Notes under the pieces: model-generated | What the model was told of the DNA's origin: nothing | The model's input: only the letters and a program-made list of their open reading frames with translations | Databases searched by the model: none | Translations under genes and position numbers: made by a program | Origin: Aquanectria penicillioides | Taxonomy: Eukaryota > Ascomycota > Sordariomycetes > Hypocreales > Nectriaceae | Assembly: GCA_003415625.1 (NCBI GenBank) | Contig: PYIU01000003.1 | Location: 1,178,001-1,242,000, forward strand | Reading direction: 5' to 3' | DNA length: 64,000 nucleotides | In this document: positions 46,527 to 59,226 of the stretch, one piece after another | How positions within the stretch are numbered: position 1 is the stretch's first letter | How the letters are laid out: each line of letters starts with the position of its first letter

Positions 46527-49196
46527 GGTTGCGGTTGGCGGATGGCGAGCAAAGGCGATCGGGGCAACGTGGGCTCGATGGAGAATGGGGATGGCTTAAG
46601 ATCGCGAAGTCGTCCGAATGCCGGAGAATCTCTGAATGATGTCCTCCGAGCGAAAATTTTGGGAGCCACCCGCGTACTGGTCTGTGCGTCCCGTTCTTGA
46701 CGACGTGGCACGTGATGGGCACCACCCTTTGACCCGACTCAGGAATTGGAGATGGGCTTTAATGGAAAGGAAGCGAAAAGGGCAGCAGGATTTACGTCTA
46801 GAAGCCTCTCGGGTTGTGGAAATAGTCTAGGTTGGATTCGGACCCGAAAGTCGTTACTGGAGCCTCATTGTAGCACGGTCATTTCAACGCCCCGGCGATC
46901 AAAGCCCTCCTCCCAGGACGTTGCACGCTAAAAAAAAAAAAAAAAAAAAAACCGAGAGCATCATCATCCCCAGAAATCTGAAAAGTTTTCCAGCTTTTGG
47001 TGATGCGGTGACGGGAGATTCTGCCTTCAAATCCAGATTCCGGATTTTCGTACAGCTTCAGAAATTCGGGATTCAAGCATTCCTGATTTCATGGCCCAGA
47101 GGTCTTTCAAGCATGCGCTCAAGGGCTCAGGAGCGATCCAGGCCGTGGCTGCCAAATTTTCACGGCATCGGACCGCTCGCAACTTGTCATGGGAGTTACC
47201 CGGAAAACTCTGCCTATCCGCCTCGAGAGCGAATCTGCAATATCTACTTGGAGCAACATAACGTGCGCCTTGTTTACGAAGATGGAACTTGATTTCTAAA
47301 ACGCAGTACCTTCGACAAGATGTGTCGAGAACACCCCACAGTCGCAAGCCTCTTGGATAGCTATACGGCTGGTAGGAAAGGTGTTCACTTTACTCTGGGG
47401 GGCCGGGAACGGAAGGAAATCCAAAGAGAGAGGACAACCCTCAGCAAGCCGCTATGCGGAGCCGCCGTAGAATTTAAAATACACTTATTAGGTGCAGTTT
47501 TAAACCCAAACTGATGTAGGGAGAACATTCTTTGTTAACGCGAGGCGGAATGGATGATCTCTTATATACCCATTGGAACCGGCCTAGGTCACGTGGGTGG
47601 GTGGATTGCAAGAAATTTGAAGGCTGGGATATGCATCCATGTGGGTCAGTCAGTCCTGCAAAAATTCTCAAAATTCGTCCTAGTAGGTTGTAGGTGCCTA
47701 GTCGACCCTCAAAAGACGCACAAAATGTCCAATAGGAGAGCTATATTGTCTCACATGAAGCCCGCTCACTTGATAAATTTTGTAATTTTATGTTATATCT
47801 AGGTATAGACACCTAGGTAGGGATCAATGCGCCATCTATCCCAGTCTCGTCCGTCGCCCCCTGTCACAAATGTCACCTCAGTACGTTTCTATAGCTAGCA
47901 CGGATTAGATTCTCAGCAAAGACGGACATAGCCCTCCATGATTCTATTCGATTTCCAGAGATCACGTTACCACGAGACTACGCTGACGTGACCATTATGG
48001 GATTCAACTAACCAGATAATGACATGAAGAGATACATTGGTTCAGATCTAGTTGGGCGACTTAAAATATTGGGACTTGCGAGGCACAATTTTATGCTACC
48101 CTACAGCCAGGCCGCGATTCGTCTTGTTCTTCTCTTGCCTCCTCAATTGGCAAATCAAATCTACATTTTTTTCTTCTCGGATATCACCTTATTCGGCGTG
48201 CCTCCGTTTGAATCATGGATTTGCGGAGTCTGGTACAGGAGTGTAATCTTAGCCACAAACTTCTCATTTGCTCCACTCATGCATTATAACCATACATATG
48301 TGTCGAGATTCTCCGAATTTTGATCTTCTTTCCAATCCAAACAACAAGATACCGATTGACCAACCACGAAGAGAATATTCCTTCTCATGATTATTCGACG
48401 CAGCCCCAGTGGTTTCTCTTGCCGTGGTGCCCGCTCTCATGGTAGGTCTTCGCTGTCGAATTCCACCGCACAGGGAATTGCACATACACTCCTCCCATGC
48501 AAATGTGGAACAGGCAAGGTGAAAATTCTCACTTGATGGCCCACACACAAATCTTAGGCGCAGGAGCTCCGAGCTGAAAGGCGGCCGGTGTGTGGAAGCG
48601 AGTCCAATAATGGACAGCCGCCCCAGTTACGATGTGGATTTCGTTGTGTTTGACTATGTGTGCTTGACTACTTGTGCACCACGGGAATACGATAATTATC
48701 CGAGATAACAATGATAACCCTGGAAATCAAGAATCGGGACCGTTGTCCTGAAAGAGACCTGTAATTGTCAGATTCCTTCTTACGGGTTCGTGCGGAGATG
48801 CCATTGGCTGCACAAGCTCTGGAGGATTGGTTGGATTTAGAAACTTGGCGGAAGGAAGTGTTGGGTCGCTGCTTCACCAATAGAGCCAGTCGTATCTTCA
48901 GTAGAAATGACCTCGTTTTTTATGACCTATCATGCTATAGGGGTGACCCCATTTTTTTTTTATAAATGCGTAGATGTCCTGTACACGTCAAACAACAACT
49001 CCAATCTGTTTAAATGCAAACCCAAATCCAGCCCGTTGCCCAATTTTTTTCAGTTTTTCCCAACCGAGGGCCTCAAAACGCCAGCAATGTGTCCTGTACA
49101 TTCCACAATTTGTAACACAAGGAAAAAGAAACAACACAAGAAAAATAGAAGGTAGAAACTTCGGGTGAAGAATCCAGAGCGTTCAGTGAGCATGAA
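46527..49196. other. 2.7 kb intergenic region
   Basis: The TIM23 promoter lies at the left end and the PQ-loop gene's 3' flank at the right. An A-run of 22 bases is at 46930-46951. The section 47500-49190 is AT-richer than its surroundings. Open frames here are short and unlike protein. No gene is supported. Confidence 0.5.
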
Positions 49197-50456
49197 CTAG
49201 TGATACACGGAATCACCTCGCTGCAGCAACGGGCGATGATCCCACTCATCGTCGTCGCCGCTTGTAGCCTCGTCGAAGAAGTCGTCTTCATCCCCGTAGA
49301 TAATTATGGTCTTGGGGCTCTTGCTGTACATGAAGTACTGAGCGAAAACACCGAGGTCAAGAAATAAAGTGACCAAGCTGCCGGCAAGCCAGCTGAGGTT
49401 GACAAGGATATATCTTCCATAGATATTGGCAGCCTCGCCAGGTTGGCAGGTCTTTTGAGCACACTTTGGCTCATAGGCAACGATAGAAAGAACGTAGGTG
49501 ATGTTTCCAAGGCAGGCAAAGAGGAAGAAGAGCATGCTGAGCCCATCAGTCGTCTTGCGTCGCCAGTTGAGGATGAGTTGGGGCAAGCGAGATGCGATGT
49601 AAGAAACGGTGCAAAGGTATCCGAAGACCTGTCCCAAGACGTTGAACTTGAGTTCACGTCCTCCGTTGGATTCGTCGCCCCTTTCACTGGAGGCTTTCTG
49701 GCCAAGGAACCATCCCAGCACGCCGGCGGCGCAGACCATGAGGACAATGATGGTGTTCCAGACAATGGTCTGGAGGGCAGTCGGGGTCGCAGGTGGTGTA
49801 GGCGTTTCGGGGATATGCGAGACGGCTGGGGAAAGGCCAGACCAGTCCGAGCCACGGCGATCATGTAGAACGCCGTTGGACAACAAACCAGTGCGTTCGT
49901 TGGGCTCGCCGCGGGCCTGGGTGGCCGGTTTCGGAGATGTGGCAGGGGTGTCACGCCAAGTAAATCCGCGGTAGTAGAAGCATTGGCCAAGGAGGACAAT
50001 GTCGGCGATCGTGTAGTAGATAGCGAGAATGATCTGAAGGGTGTTCAAGTCAGTAATGTGCTCGAGGGAGACCGGAATGTGGCTTGAGGGTCGCGTGGGC
50101 TCCTACCATGGTGGGCAAGACGCCCTGAAGGACGGCACCCAGGATGTTGAAAACATCACCTAGAAGCCAGACGATGATGAACTGGATAGAGAGGGCGTCG
50201 GCGCTTCCACGCTGAAAGTTTTGAATGATTTGCGGGGAGAATACGACAACTGCGAGAAGTGATCAGCTGAGGATGCGTTGGTGTGGAGGGGAGCGGCGAG
50301 TCTTACCCCAGCAGGCAATGGAGATGGAACTGCAGAGGGAAAAAGAAAAGAAAAGTCAGCCAATACGGTCGTCGACAAAGGTCCGTGAGAAACCTACCCG
50401 CAGATGCCAGAGATAGCCTCAACATCGAGGTTGAGGGTCTGGGTTGGTGGGATCAT
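49197..50456 (-). CDS. PQ-loop vacuolar/lysosomal amino acid transporter (Ypq/PQLC2 type)
   Basis: A seven-helix membrane protein of the PQ-loop family, whose yeast members (Ypq1-3) move cationic amino acids across the vacuolar membrane. Four exons, 50398-50456, 50307-50329 (only 23 bp), 50107-50249 and 49197-50033, join in phase to give 353 residues. Each intron has a GTRRGN donor and a CAG acceptor. The first PQ motif lies in VVFSPQIIQNFQRGSADALS and the second in IASRLPQLILNWRRKTTDGLS, as the family requires. A polar loop separates the two halves. The tail carries an acidic DEDDFFDE patch and an ERTGLL-type dileucine-like motif in the loop, which may aid vacuolar sorting (inference). Confidence 0.92.
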
Positions 50457-52414
50457 GACGTGATGAGGATGGATCCCGTCGGGACCCTGGGAGGAGACGG
50501 CCTGCAGAGCTTTCCCCCTGGTATGGATTATGGATACAGCGAGTGAGTATCCAAGTCCAGTCCAGTCAGACAAGAGAGCGAAGTGTCTTTGGGCGTATTC
50601 CAGCAGTGTCCGTGACGGTCCCAGAAACTCGACCGAGGTGATAAAGGTGCGGTTCGGAGGAGGAGGTTGTTGATGTGAAGAAAACACAGGGAGTTTGGTC
50701 GGGAATGAATGACGACTTGCCGAGAAACGGGGGGCCGAAGACTTTTTTCTCAATGGCACGTTGCGGGTGCAGGTTTTTTTACGCTCCCAAGCTTCCAGAA
50801 GCAGTCCACGTGCACCCAAATATGGTTCCAGAGCTGCGGCGCACATGTCAGCGCAGCATGCAAAATGCGGGGGGACGTCACTAAAGATGTGCCCTGGACA
50901 CCCACTAGAGACTGCTTTGCAGAGGCGCATGGAGGGGCACTGAAGTGAAGGATGATGCAGTGGACACTGATGTCGCATCTGCAATGGAAGGATTCGTTGC
51001 GCAGATTTGTCGTGCCATTATTTTTTTTTTTTTTTAAAGCCTATAGCTAGGCACTAAAGATGTTGTGATGGCAACATTTTCTTCTGCTTTCCCCTTCCCC
51101 TGCTCGTTGCATTGTGTAAATCTCTCTTCTTGTTTGATGTTGGTTTGCTGTGGCCATGCCAAGTTTGCTCCTGGTCACAATCCAGGGTTGGCCGGGTTCG
51201 GAGCGCCGCCAACACTGGGGATGCAGATCGATGGAGATGCTAAATGCGGAATGGCCCATGCATTTTATCGATGCCATGACCCTAACAGGACACCCTAGAA
51301 ACATTAAATAGGAACAAATCTGTTGAACATAATGGATAAACCAATAAAGAACATAAATTCTGAATTTATTTCTGAGGCAGTGGGTGTATCCTTATGAAAC
51401 TCTTATTTTTCGCGCATTCTTTATTTCTCTCCACATCATACTTTTACTGGCGTGTTGCCTCGTCTTGTTTCCTCATGATCCTTGTTTGAGGGGAAACAAA
51501 CAATGGGAAAATGGCGCCCCTGATAAATGACTGGTCAGGGGTCAACAATACCTTGGGTTCCATGAACAATTACAGATTGATTAACAGAGAACTTACCGAA
51601 ACATTAACCAATGATATCAAGAGTTTGACAACAATAAGTTTTATTGGAGGGTTACCTCAGGTAGGTAGGTAGGTGTCCGCAGTGAGCACCACTATCGGTA
51701 CCGAGTGAATTTGGTGGGTTGCAACTCAGATCCTCAGATGGATTATGTCATCCTGAGATTCAATGGCGAACAGCCAACTAACTACGCACTTGCTTCTCCA
51801 ACTGTTCCACACTCCGCAGCTGATTACTACTCCAAGCTGCAGTGTGGGTGGTTGATTTGGGAACTAAACCACAACTCAGAGCCGGATGAACAATTCCCGT
51901 ATACCGCAATTACTCATCAGCCTCGGGCTTCTCCCACTCCCGCACGCTTTTGCTTCTTCCCGTCCGCTCATCCCGCCTCAAGCCTACCCAGTCAAGACTC
52001 AAGAGCGAAGACATGCCTTAGTTAGTGCAGGTACATGGGCACTACTCCATTCAACCCCTCACCGCCCACCTTACTGCACCAATCCCAATCCTCGGCATCT
52101 CAGGTGGTGCCTCACTAGTTAATAAGAAGACGCCAATTTTGAGTGCCCCAACTCTGCAAAGCCCAACCAAGCCCCGGATTTCGGAGTACCTGACACCGAG
52201 ACGGGGTCACGTCGCCTTGCCGCTCGCCTCTGCAACTCTCCTTCTTCTTCTTTGCTTCCCGAGACATATATTCTCTTCCGCCTCTAACGTCTCATATTCC
52301 CATCTCCAACTCCCATCTTCGGCTTCAGCAATCGCTGCTTACCAATACAATATCCCGGTATCCGTATCCGGTTCTTCCACCACAACGGTCCCGCAACAAC
52401 CCCCATCCTTCCAC
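50457..52414. other. Divergent intergenic region
   Basis: The 2 kb between the PQ-loop gene and NPY1 starts. A T-run is at 51021-51035 and a TAGG repeat at 51660-51673. Frame-open sequence upstream of the NPY1 start (from 52025) looks like leader. No gene is seen. Confidence 0.5.
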
Positions 52415-53716
52415 ATGCCAACCACTGCCCCGCCGCCTCTGTTGCCCGAGCTTCCCGCTCTGCAAAACGACGACTCCATGCTGACTCGTCGCTTCGGAAA
52501 AGAAGTTATCAACTACTACGCGGGCAGCCGCCTCAACCGCTATTCTTTCCTGCGTGCCGATGCCCCATTCCTAAGGAGGGCGGCATCCAGCCCTACCGCG
52601 CGCTATCTCGCTCTTAATGACCTGAATGCGCTCGTCGTTGACAAGACATCCCTCACTTATCTTACTTTTGAGGATGTCAAGCCTCTCATTGGCCCCGAGC
52701 CCTTCAAGCTCACCGAGGACGATGCTATCAAGGCATATGACTCGACCCAGAGCTCTCCTCTGATCGTCTTCCTTGGCATGATGGAAGAGGGTAGTGAGCC
52801 TGGCCACATTGAATCCGGTGACCACGGCGATATCAAGGGCCATCCCTATTTCGCCGTCGACATCACTGCCCGGGGCACCCACGCCGAGAAAGCCGCCGAG
52901 TTCCTCAAGGCGCAGGAGGCAAAGGGCTTGTCAATTGACAAGAACCCCAGGGGCATGTCTCTCCACCCTGATGCAGGTATGATTTGAATCCTAATCCCGG
53001 GCAAACTCTCACTGACCACTTTCCCAGCTGCCTTGTACGCCCAAGCCAGATCCATGGTTGACTGGAACGCTCGTAGTCCCTTCTGTGCTGGCTGCGGGAG
53101 CCCTAACCTCTCGGCTCATGCAGGCTACAAGCGTGTCTGCCCTCCCACCGACAAGAAGGGTGGCTCTGAAGCCCAGCCCCGAAGCGACTGCCCTACGCGC
53201 CATGGCATCTCCAATGTCTGCTTCCCTAGAACGGATCCTACCATGATTGCGGCAGTTGTCTCGGCGGATGGCCAGCGAATTCTTCTTGGTCGTCAGAAGA
53301 GATGGCCTCCTCACTGGTACAGCACCCTCGCAGGCTTCCTTGAGCCTGGCGAGTCCATCGAGGAGGCAGTCCGGCGTGAGGTTTGGGAGGAAAGTGGTGT
53401 TCGAGTTGGTCGAGTCGTTATTCACTCTAGCCAGCCTTGGCCCTACCCCGCAAGCTTGATGCTTGGTGCCATTGCCCAAGCACTACCCGGCGAGGCCGAG
53501 AAGATTACCCTTAATGACAAGGAGCTGGAAGTAGCCAAGTGGTTCACCTTGGACGAAGCTCGCAAGGCTCTTGAAACCGGCACCAGCAGCCTGGGCGAGC
53601 CTGCCCCCGAAGGCTACACCGAGGGTGACTTGCGTCTGCCGCCTCCACAGGCCATTGCCAACCGTTTGATTACCGCTGTTGTTGAAGGGTTTTTGACGAC
53701 AGCCCCAAAGATCTAA
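52415..53716 (+). CDS. NPY1: NADH pyrophosphatase (Nudix hydrolase)
   Basis: The enzyme splits NADH or NAD+ (and, in the wider family, NAD-capped RNA) into NMN(H) and AMP, typically in peroxisomes. Exons 52415-52976 and 53028-53716 flank the intron 52977-53027 (GTATGA..CCCAG) and join in phase, giving 416 residues. The N-terminal domain includes FGKEVINYYAGSRLNRYSFLR. A zinc ribbon follows (FCAGCGSPN, CPP, DCP..C). The catalytic Nudix box is GFLEPGESIEEAVRREVWEESG, and the NudC-type SQPWPYPASLMLG comes after it. The start at 52415 is chosen because the upstream frame is unlike protein. The extreme C-terminus (PKI) is not a clear PTS1 signal, so location is uncertain. Confidence 0.93.
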
Positions 53717-54294
53717 TAACTATCCGAGGCAGAGAATGTTGTTGATATGAATGAATGAAAGGACTCGCTATCATCAGAGGAGTGTAGGGTTGTTTTTCTC
53801 GGGGAGGTGCGATACCAAAGAATGACATAGACGATAGAAGATGGCCTGTGATCATGGTCTTTACCTAGAAGTATATTCTCTCAAAGAGGATGACTTGTTT
53901 TTCATTGTACCTGTCTGTATTGAAAAGTGATATGAGAGGACTACGAGCCAGGACTGACTCGAGGTCAGGATCCGAATCCATCTGTTCCTTGGCCCAATAT
54001 GATCACCCTCCTACCCACTGATTCCCAGCCAAGAGATCTAGTCCTTATGAAATCTACCTATCTAGCACTGCCGCCCAGTCGGCCTGGCCAAATAAAACTC
54101 CACTTCATCTCCGTCGCACATACCAGGTCGATGATTGCCAAGGCCAAAGGACACATGCTACTCAATAACGAAGATCAGAACGTCCATTCTCAAAAGGCCT
54201 TTGGACATGTGACATTGCGAAATCTTTTCAAATGAGAATGTTCATTGATGCCTGATGTATCTTAGAAACGAGGCAAGCTGCGAAGAATACTGGT
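53717..54294. other. Intergenic between convergent genes
   Basis: The 3' flanks of NPY1 and of the disrupted unknown gene. No gene is seen. Confidence 0.5.
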
Positions 54295-55024
54295 TCACTT
54301 CTCCTCGGTGTATGGATCAGGCTCGACAACCTCAAATGTTCCACCAGAAATTTTGAGTGTGCCATTCTCCAGTCTGGCGTCCAACTTGCTTAGCTCCGAT
54401 TTGTGGTTCACGGTCTTAATGTAATCCTCAGCTTCTTCCCCCCCCCTCCATATTGATGGTTCCTAGTTTCTCATCAAGTCCTCTTAGGTGCAAGTTGACA
54501 TTTCTGATGCTTTTATTGATTTCCTTCAGTGTCGCATTGGTTTCTTGATGAATGGCCTTCAGTTCCGTGTTGAAGAAGTCAATCCAGTGTTTGAAACAAG
54601 GTAGAGTAAAATTCTCTTCAAGTATGGGCTTTTGGTCAGCAGAAGTGACCATACTCGACATGTCGCGTCGGATCCCATTGAATGTATCGTAATTCCAAGA
54701 GATCACACCGAGTTTTGCAAAGTGAGAGATACGAATAAATAAACATTCGTTAATAGCACTTTGTATGCTTTGATATGGGACCACGAGCCCCTGCGAAAAA
54801 CTCCAAGTCAAGTCGTTCAAGTGTTTTGCCTGGGCCTTCAAGTCCACGCGAGAAGGCGCCTGGCGGATTCGAGGCTTCTTTGTCGTCTCCCCGTCTTCTT
54901 CCACGGCTACCCGGCGTTTCTAGGACTCATTTTCAGGTTCTTCCGCGACACTGCCTGTTTTGTAGAGAAGTCGGGAGTTGGTACTGGTAGATTTGCGTTG
55001 AGACGTCCGGCAGCGCCCTGACAT
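54295..55024 (-). pseudogene. Disrupted unknown gene (in-frame TAG plus homopolymer indel)
   Basis: From an ATG at 55024 (MSGRCRTSQRKSTSTNSRLL) the frame runs to TAG at 54920-54922, then continues as coherent protein (VEEDGETTKKPRIRQAPSR; HLNDLTWSFSQGLVVPYQS; AINECLFIRISHFAKLGVIS). A run of nine G (54438-54446) then shifts the frame to a stop. With eight G the frame continues through AEDYIKTVNHKSELSKLDAR to TGA at 54295-54297, giving about 242 residues. The middle and end look helical and coiled-coil-like (ELKAIHQETNATLKEINKSI). I do not recognise a family. Two lesions in one short gene suggest a decaying gene, though the homopolymer change could be a sequencing artefact. Confidence 0.6.
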
Positions 55025-57291
55025 GGTGACACTCTTTGTTAATGTCGAAGCATAGCGACGCACAATGAGGTTATCTAATTGAATGTAAGCCCAAACATCT
55101 ATATTATCATAGTATTCGGATTACCTTGCTTTTCCGAGACGGGCCCTAGGAGGCATGTAGAAACGCACCACAAATCGATGTCGCCAGGGTCGCACAGTAG
55201 GAAATCGCGCACTCTATCAGCAAGGTCTAGGTCGCCCCGCATGCCGTCGAAATGGAAAGGGGAAAAGAGATAAGGTTTGAACTTGGAAAATAGAAATTTT
55301 CGCTTTTATTAGGACAAGATCAATGCAGCTTGGGAGGTTTGCGAGGGCCAAATAAAATGGTGATGCAGAAGTGTCAGAAGCCACTGGCGGCACTTGCAAG
55401 CAACCGAAGCAGCCGCAACCAAAGCAATCGGGTTAAAGTATCTTCTTTCTTTTGTGTAGTGGCTTCTAGGAATTCGAAGTACTGCTTTCTTGAGTTTGCA
55501 CCTTACGCCTTGAGTTGGCTTTGGTTTCTCCCCCCTGGAGGGGTACCGTTGGAGGAAGTGTGACCAAAGTGATGGAGGACGAGTCCATTTGAGGGGAAAG
55601 AATCGATCATAGGAGGAACATAGAAAAGACCAAGCTCATTTGATTGTGAGAGAGGGTTGGCATCTCTTATCCAACAATGTGTGTGATTCACGGGTAAAGG
55701 AAGTACTGAAGCGCTGGTGCTTGGTTTTCGGAGCAATGCAATTATTTAAGGGACACTGCTTTGGGCAATCCCACAAAAGCAAGATGACAGACAGCACACA
55801 ACAGCTTTAGATGTGACTGAGGGTGTTTTTTTTTTTTTTTTTCATCTCCCAAGTCTGGGACAGTTCTCGTGCGGTGTCCAACAGTTGCCTGCTCACGCCA
55901 TGCACTTGGGTGCGCCAAACTGATGGTGTCACGCAATGGTTAGAAACACCAACGTCACTCATCACCAGGCGCCACACCACGGCGTTGCTATTGCATAATC
56001 AGAAAATTCTCCGAGTTACATGGGTACGTTTTTTTTCAGCCTCAAGTTGTCGGTCAGGAATGTGGTCTAGATGCGGCGCGAGATGGCGTCACAAAACATC
56101 CCGTTCTGACATCCCCCCCCTGCGTATCTAGTTCCCGAGACGCCTCTCCGCGGAGATCGATCGTAAGGCTGCGTGGGACCAGCCCAACGGACATTTTCCC
56201 CTCCCCATTTTAGGCTCACACCCAAGTCTATTCAGGAAAAAAAAAAGGGTTCCCCCAAAGAATGCGTAACGGACGCAAAATTGAGCCCAACTGGATCTTG
56301 AGCTGTCAGATCGGGAATGGTTCGGATGAAACAGTTTGCCCTGTTCCTGTTCCGAAAGCCGACGCCCTTTGCATGTCATGTCAAGAGATGACTAAGGATA
56401 AGAGCCTAAGTTGACGACACGGCGCCAAGACAAGGGGCACCATCTCTAATACGACTACCTGTCTTGTGGGATTATCTTTGAATATCTTCAGCTGGCTCTG
56501 ATGCTCCGTAGTCGTGAAATGTTGGCGGAGAAGGTAGGGCGGTGTAACAATGACCCGACAGCGCCGCCGAAGATATGGCGTGTCATGAGAAAACTGCAAT
56601 CTGCCGACCAAACATGGTATTGTCTTGTGAAATTGATTTTTGGCTTACACAAAAAAAAAGCGTCGCATTTTCTCTTAGTTTCTCAGCACACATTTATTTG
56701 CCCCAACCCTTGTGTCGTTTGTCCTCTATACAACTGTCCTTCATCATGAGATCGTCCCTGCGTGGGCCGTTAACTGGAGAAGTTGGGGTAAGTGGGGCAA
56801 CCCAGCTGCCAGAATCTTTAGTCTCCCACAGTAGGTGCCAAGAAGTTGCGCCCATCGCATGACTTGAAACTAATTTAATCATGGCTGAATTGTTTATTAG
56901 ATAAAGTTAAATAAACCGTTCATAAACCTCCACTGATATTTTCTTCTGGTAGCTAAGTTTTATTTTAGTGACACAACATCGTGTTGCGATGTGAGGATTT
57001 GGGTGACGAGCGAGGTGAAACCTCTTCGAGTCCACTGTGTTATGTTGTACGAACACTAGCCGTCGACATTCTGGCAAGAAATCGCAGAAATCCAGAAGAC
57101 CAAGTAAAAGTTGGGTAGGAATGATTATTGAGAGTGTGGACAAGAATGTAATATTACTCGCTTGTATTCAGCTAACAGCAAACTTGGTATACTTGGGCGC
57201 CCCCTGTGCCCTAAATCACCCTCTCTTGGACTACAAATGGGTATACTATAATCCTCCTCTATGTTCACCTCCATACCTCTTCCGCCGCCTC
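55025..57291. other. Intergenic, 2.3 kb
   Basis: No gene is supported. A T-run is near 55827-55842 and an A-run near 56238-56248. The left end is the promoter of the disrupted unknown gene; the right end is the 3' flank of the permease. Confidence 0.5.
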
Positions 57292-59226
57292 TTAGACAAC
57301 GGCATGAATAATGCGCATGGGCAAGTTGGCCCAGGTCTTGACCTCCGGGGCCTCCTCCTCCTCAAGCAGAACGATGCCGGACTGGAGATCCATCTGGTCG
57401 GCGGGAACGTACCAGCTCCAGTCCTTCATGACAACCTTGTAACCGAAGTACAGAGCGAGGATGATGGGAGCGGCGAGGAATGAAGAGAAGAAGGCCTCGG
57501 CATCGGGAGGAGAGCCATCGGGAGCCTGTAGCGCAGGTCGTTAGTTCATGTTCGTCCATAGCGTTGATAGAATGAAAACTTACGTAGAGGGAAGAGTAGA
57601 AGGTGGCGATGAGGGCGAGCAGGTTGAGACCGACACCGATCCAGCTGCCAATGACACCGAAGGGGGTCTTGTAGGGGACAAGGTTCATGTTGAGGCCCTG
57701 AGCCTTGAACCCAGCGCGCATGCGGATGTGGGCGTAGCAGATGCTGCCCCAGACGAAGAGGAAAGCAAGACCAGAAAGAGCCAGAAGCCAGTTGAAGACA
57801 TCGCCGCTCTTGCTGGACTCACCAATGTAGGCGAGGCAGCCGAAAGCAAGCTGAATAACGACACACCAGAGAGGGCGACCCTTGCTGTCAATGTAGTTCA
57901 GGAACTTGGGGGCGTGGCCACGGTCAGCCATGGCCTGCATGGTTCGGGTGGAACCGAAGGTGCAAGAGTTGGCGACGGACAAGACGGAGACGGTAATGAC
58001 GGCGTTGAAGATGGAGGGAAGGACCTTGATCTTGGCGTCCTGGATAGCCAAGACGAAAGGAGAGGCCTTGGTGTTGGCACCGGAAGCGCCCATCAGACGA
58101 GGGTCATCAGATCGAAGGATGATACCGACGATAAACAGGTTGACGACGTAGAAGATAGCGATACGCCAGAACACCTGCTTGCTAGCAGTGGGGACAGACT
58201 TGCGAGGGTTGGCAGACTCGGCGGCGGCGAGACCGACCATCTCAGTACCACCGAAGGCAAAAGCGGCGACGACGAAGACGGCGCAGAAACCCTTGAAGTT
58301 GGTGAAAGCGCCGGGGTCGTGCCAGTACTTGGTTCCGAGGTATCCTTGGTCGCCAACACCACCGCAGTTGATGATGATACCGAGGATGATGAAACCGATA
58401 CAAGCGCAGATCTTGATGATACTGAGAACAAACTCGACTAGAGGGATTACCTGTCAGCGTGGGGGTCCGTTGGGACTCGGAGTGGGCGCGATTTGTGATG
58501 TCTTACCTTCACCATATCCACGGACACCGAAGACCTGAACGATAATGAGAGCAACCATGAAGACGGTGACCCAAACAGCCTACGAACTGGTTAGAATTTT
58601 TCCCTGTTCGATTTTGATTGCATAAAACCAACCATGTGAATGTCTTCTCTCCAAAATTTGATTGTCACACTAGCGGCGATGAGCTCGAAGGGCAGCACAG
58701 TAAGCCAGGACAGAGCATATTCCCAACCACAGGCAAAGCCCCAGGCAGGATCAACAAAGCGGACAATGTAAGTGTAGAAAGCACCGTTGACGGGGTAGAG
58801 GACAGCCATTTCGGCCAAAGCCATGTTGGTGATGAGAAGCATGACACCGATGATGATATCTAGATTAATGTCAGTTTGTTTTCGCTCGTCTTGATCCGAT
58901 GCGAATTCGAGGGGAATCCTTACAGCCTATTGCGCGAGAAGATGTTAGCAGTTGTTACTTTTTTTTATTCTTTGCGTTTGATGGTTTCAATTCTTACCAA
59001 TAACCAGAGCAGCGGGACCACCCTTGCGAAGGGCGCCTCCAGAACCGACGAAAAGACCAGCGCCGATAGCACCGCCGATGGCAATCATCTGCATGTGTCG
59101 GCTGCGAAGGTCCTTCTTGAGGTGACCCTCGGCGTGGGTGGTGCCGGTCTCCTCATCGTGAGGGTGGGCGGCATCGACCGCGACATCCTTCTCGAAGTCC
59201 TTGGGTGGCGGTGTACTGCTAGACAT
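57292..59226 (-). CDS. Amino acid permease (YAT/Gap1 family), six exons including a 3-nt exon
   Basis: A plasma-membrane proton-coupled amino acid importer. Exons on the minus strand are 58998-59226, 58924-58926, 58633-58859, 58507-58579, 57584-58437 and 57292-57525, totalling 1620 bases and 539 residues, the usual size. All junctions are in phase. Family marks are [69 protein letters not shown] and FGVRGYGE. Also present are [17 protein letters not shown] and the C-terminal [16 protein letters not shown]. About twelve hydrophobic segments are visible. The start Met at 59226 precedes a polar cytoplasmic N-tail. The tiny exon supplies one and a half codons of the conserved IGY motif. The substrate range is unknown. 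Confidence 0.92.
58924..58926 (-). other. Putative 3-nucleotide micro-exon (GCT) of the permease gene
   Basis: The intron 58927-58997 (71 bp) has donor GTAAGA, branch GCTAACA and acceptor AATAG. The intron 58860-58923 (64 bp) has donor GTAAGG, branch ACTGACA and acceptor CTAG. They leave only GCT between them. Joining gives G-GC and T-AT, that is Gly-Tyr, as expected in this family after LVI or LLI. Skipping it would give one 138 bp intron and replace Gly-Tyr with Asp, still in frame. Confidence 0.65.

Noticed and set aside
48024..48323. A 99-codon hydrophobic frame in AT-rich DNA
   Set aside because: No homology motif, no codon bias and no flanking splice sites; probably chance.
54855..54985. 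An intron removing the TAG at 54920
   Set aside because: The available donors (such as CCA|GTACCA, 65 bp) would put the downstream exon in a non-coherent frame.
57362..57583. Continuation of the permease frame past 57584
   Set aside because: A GTAAGT donor and CTACAG acceptor (intron 57526-57583) give the expected C-terminus instead.
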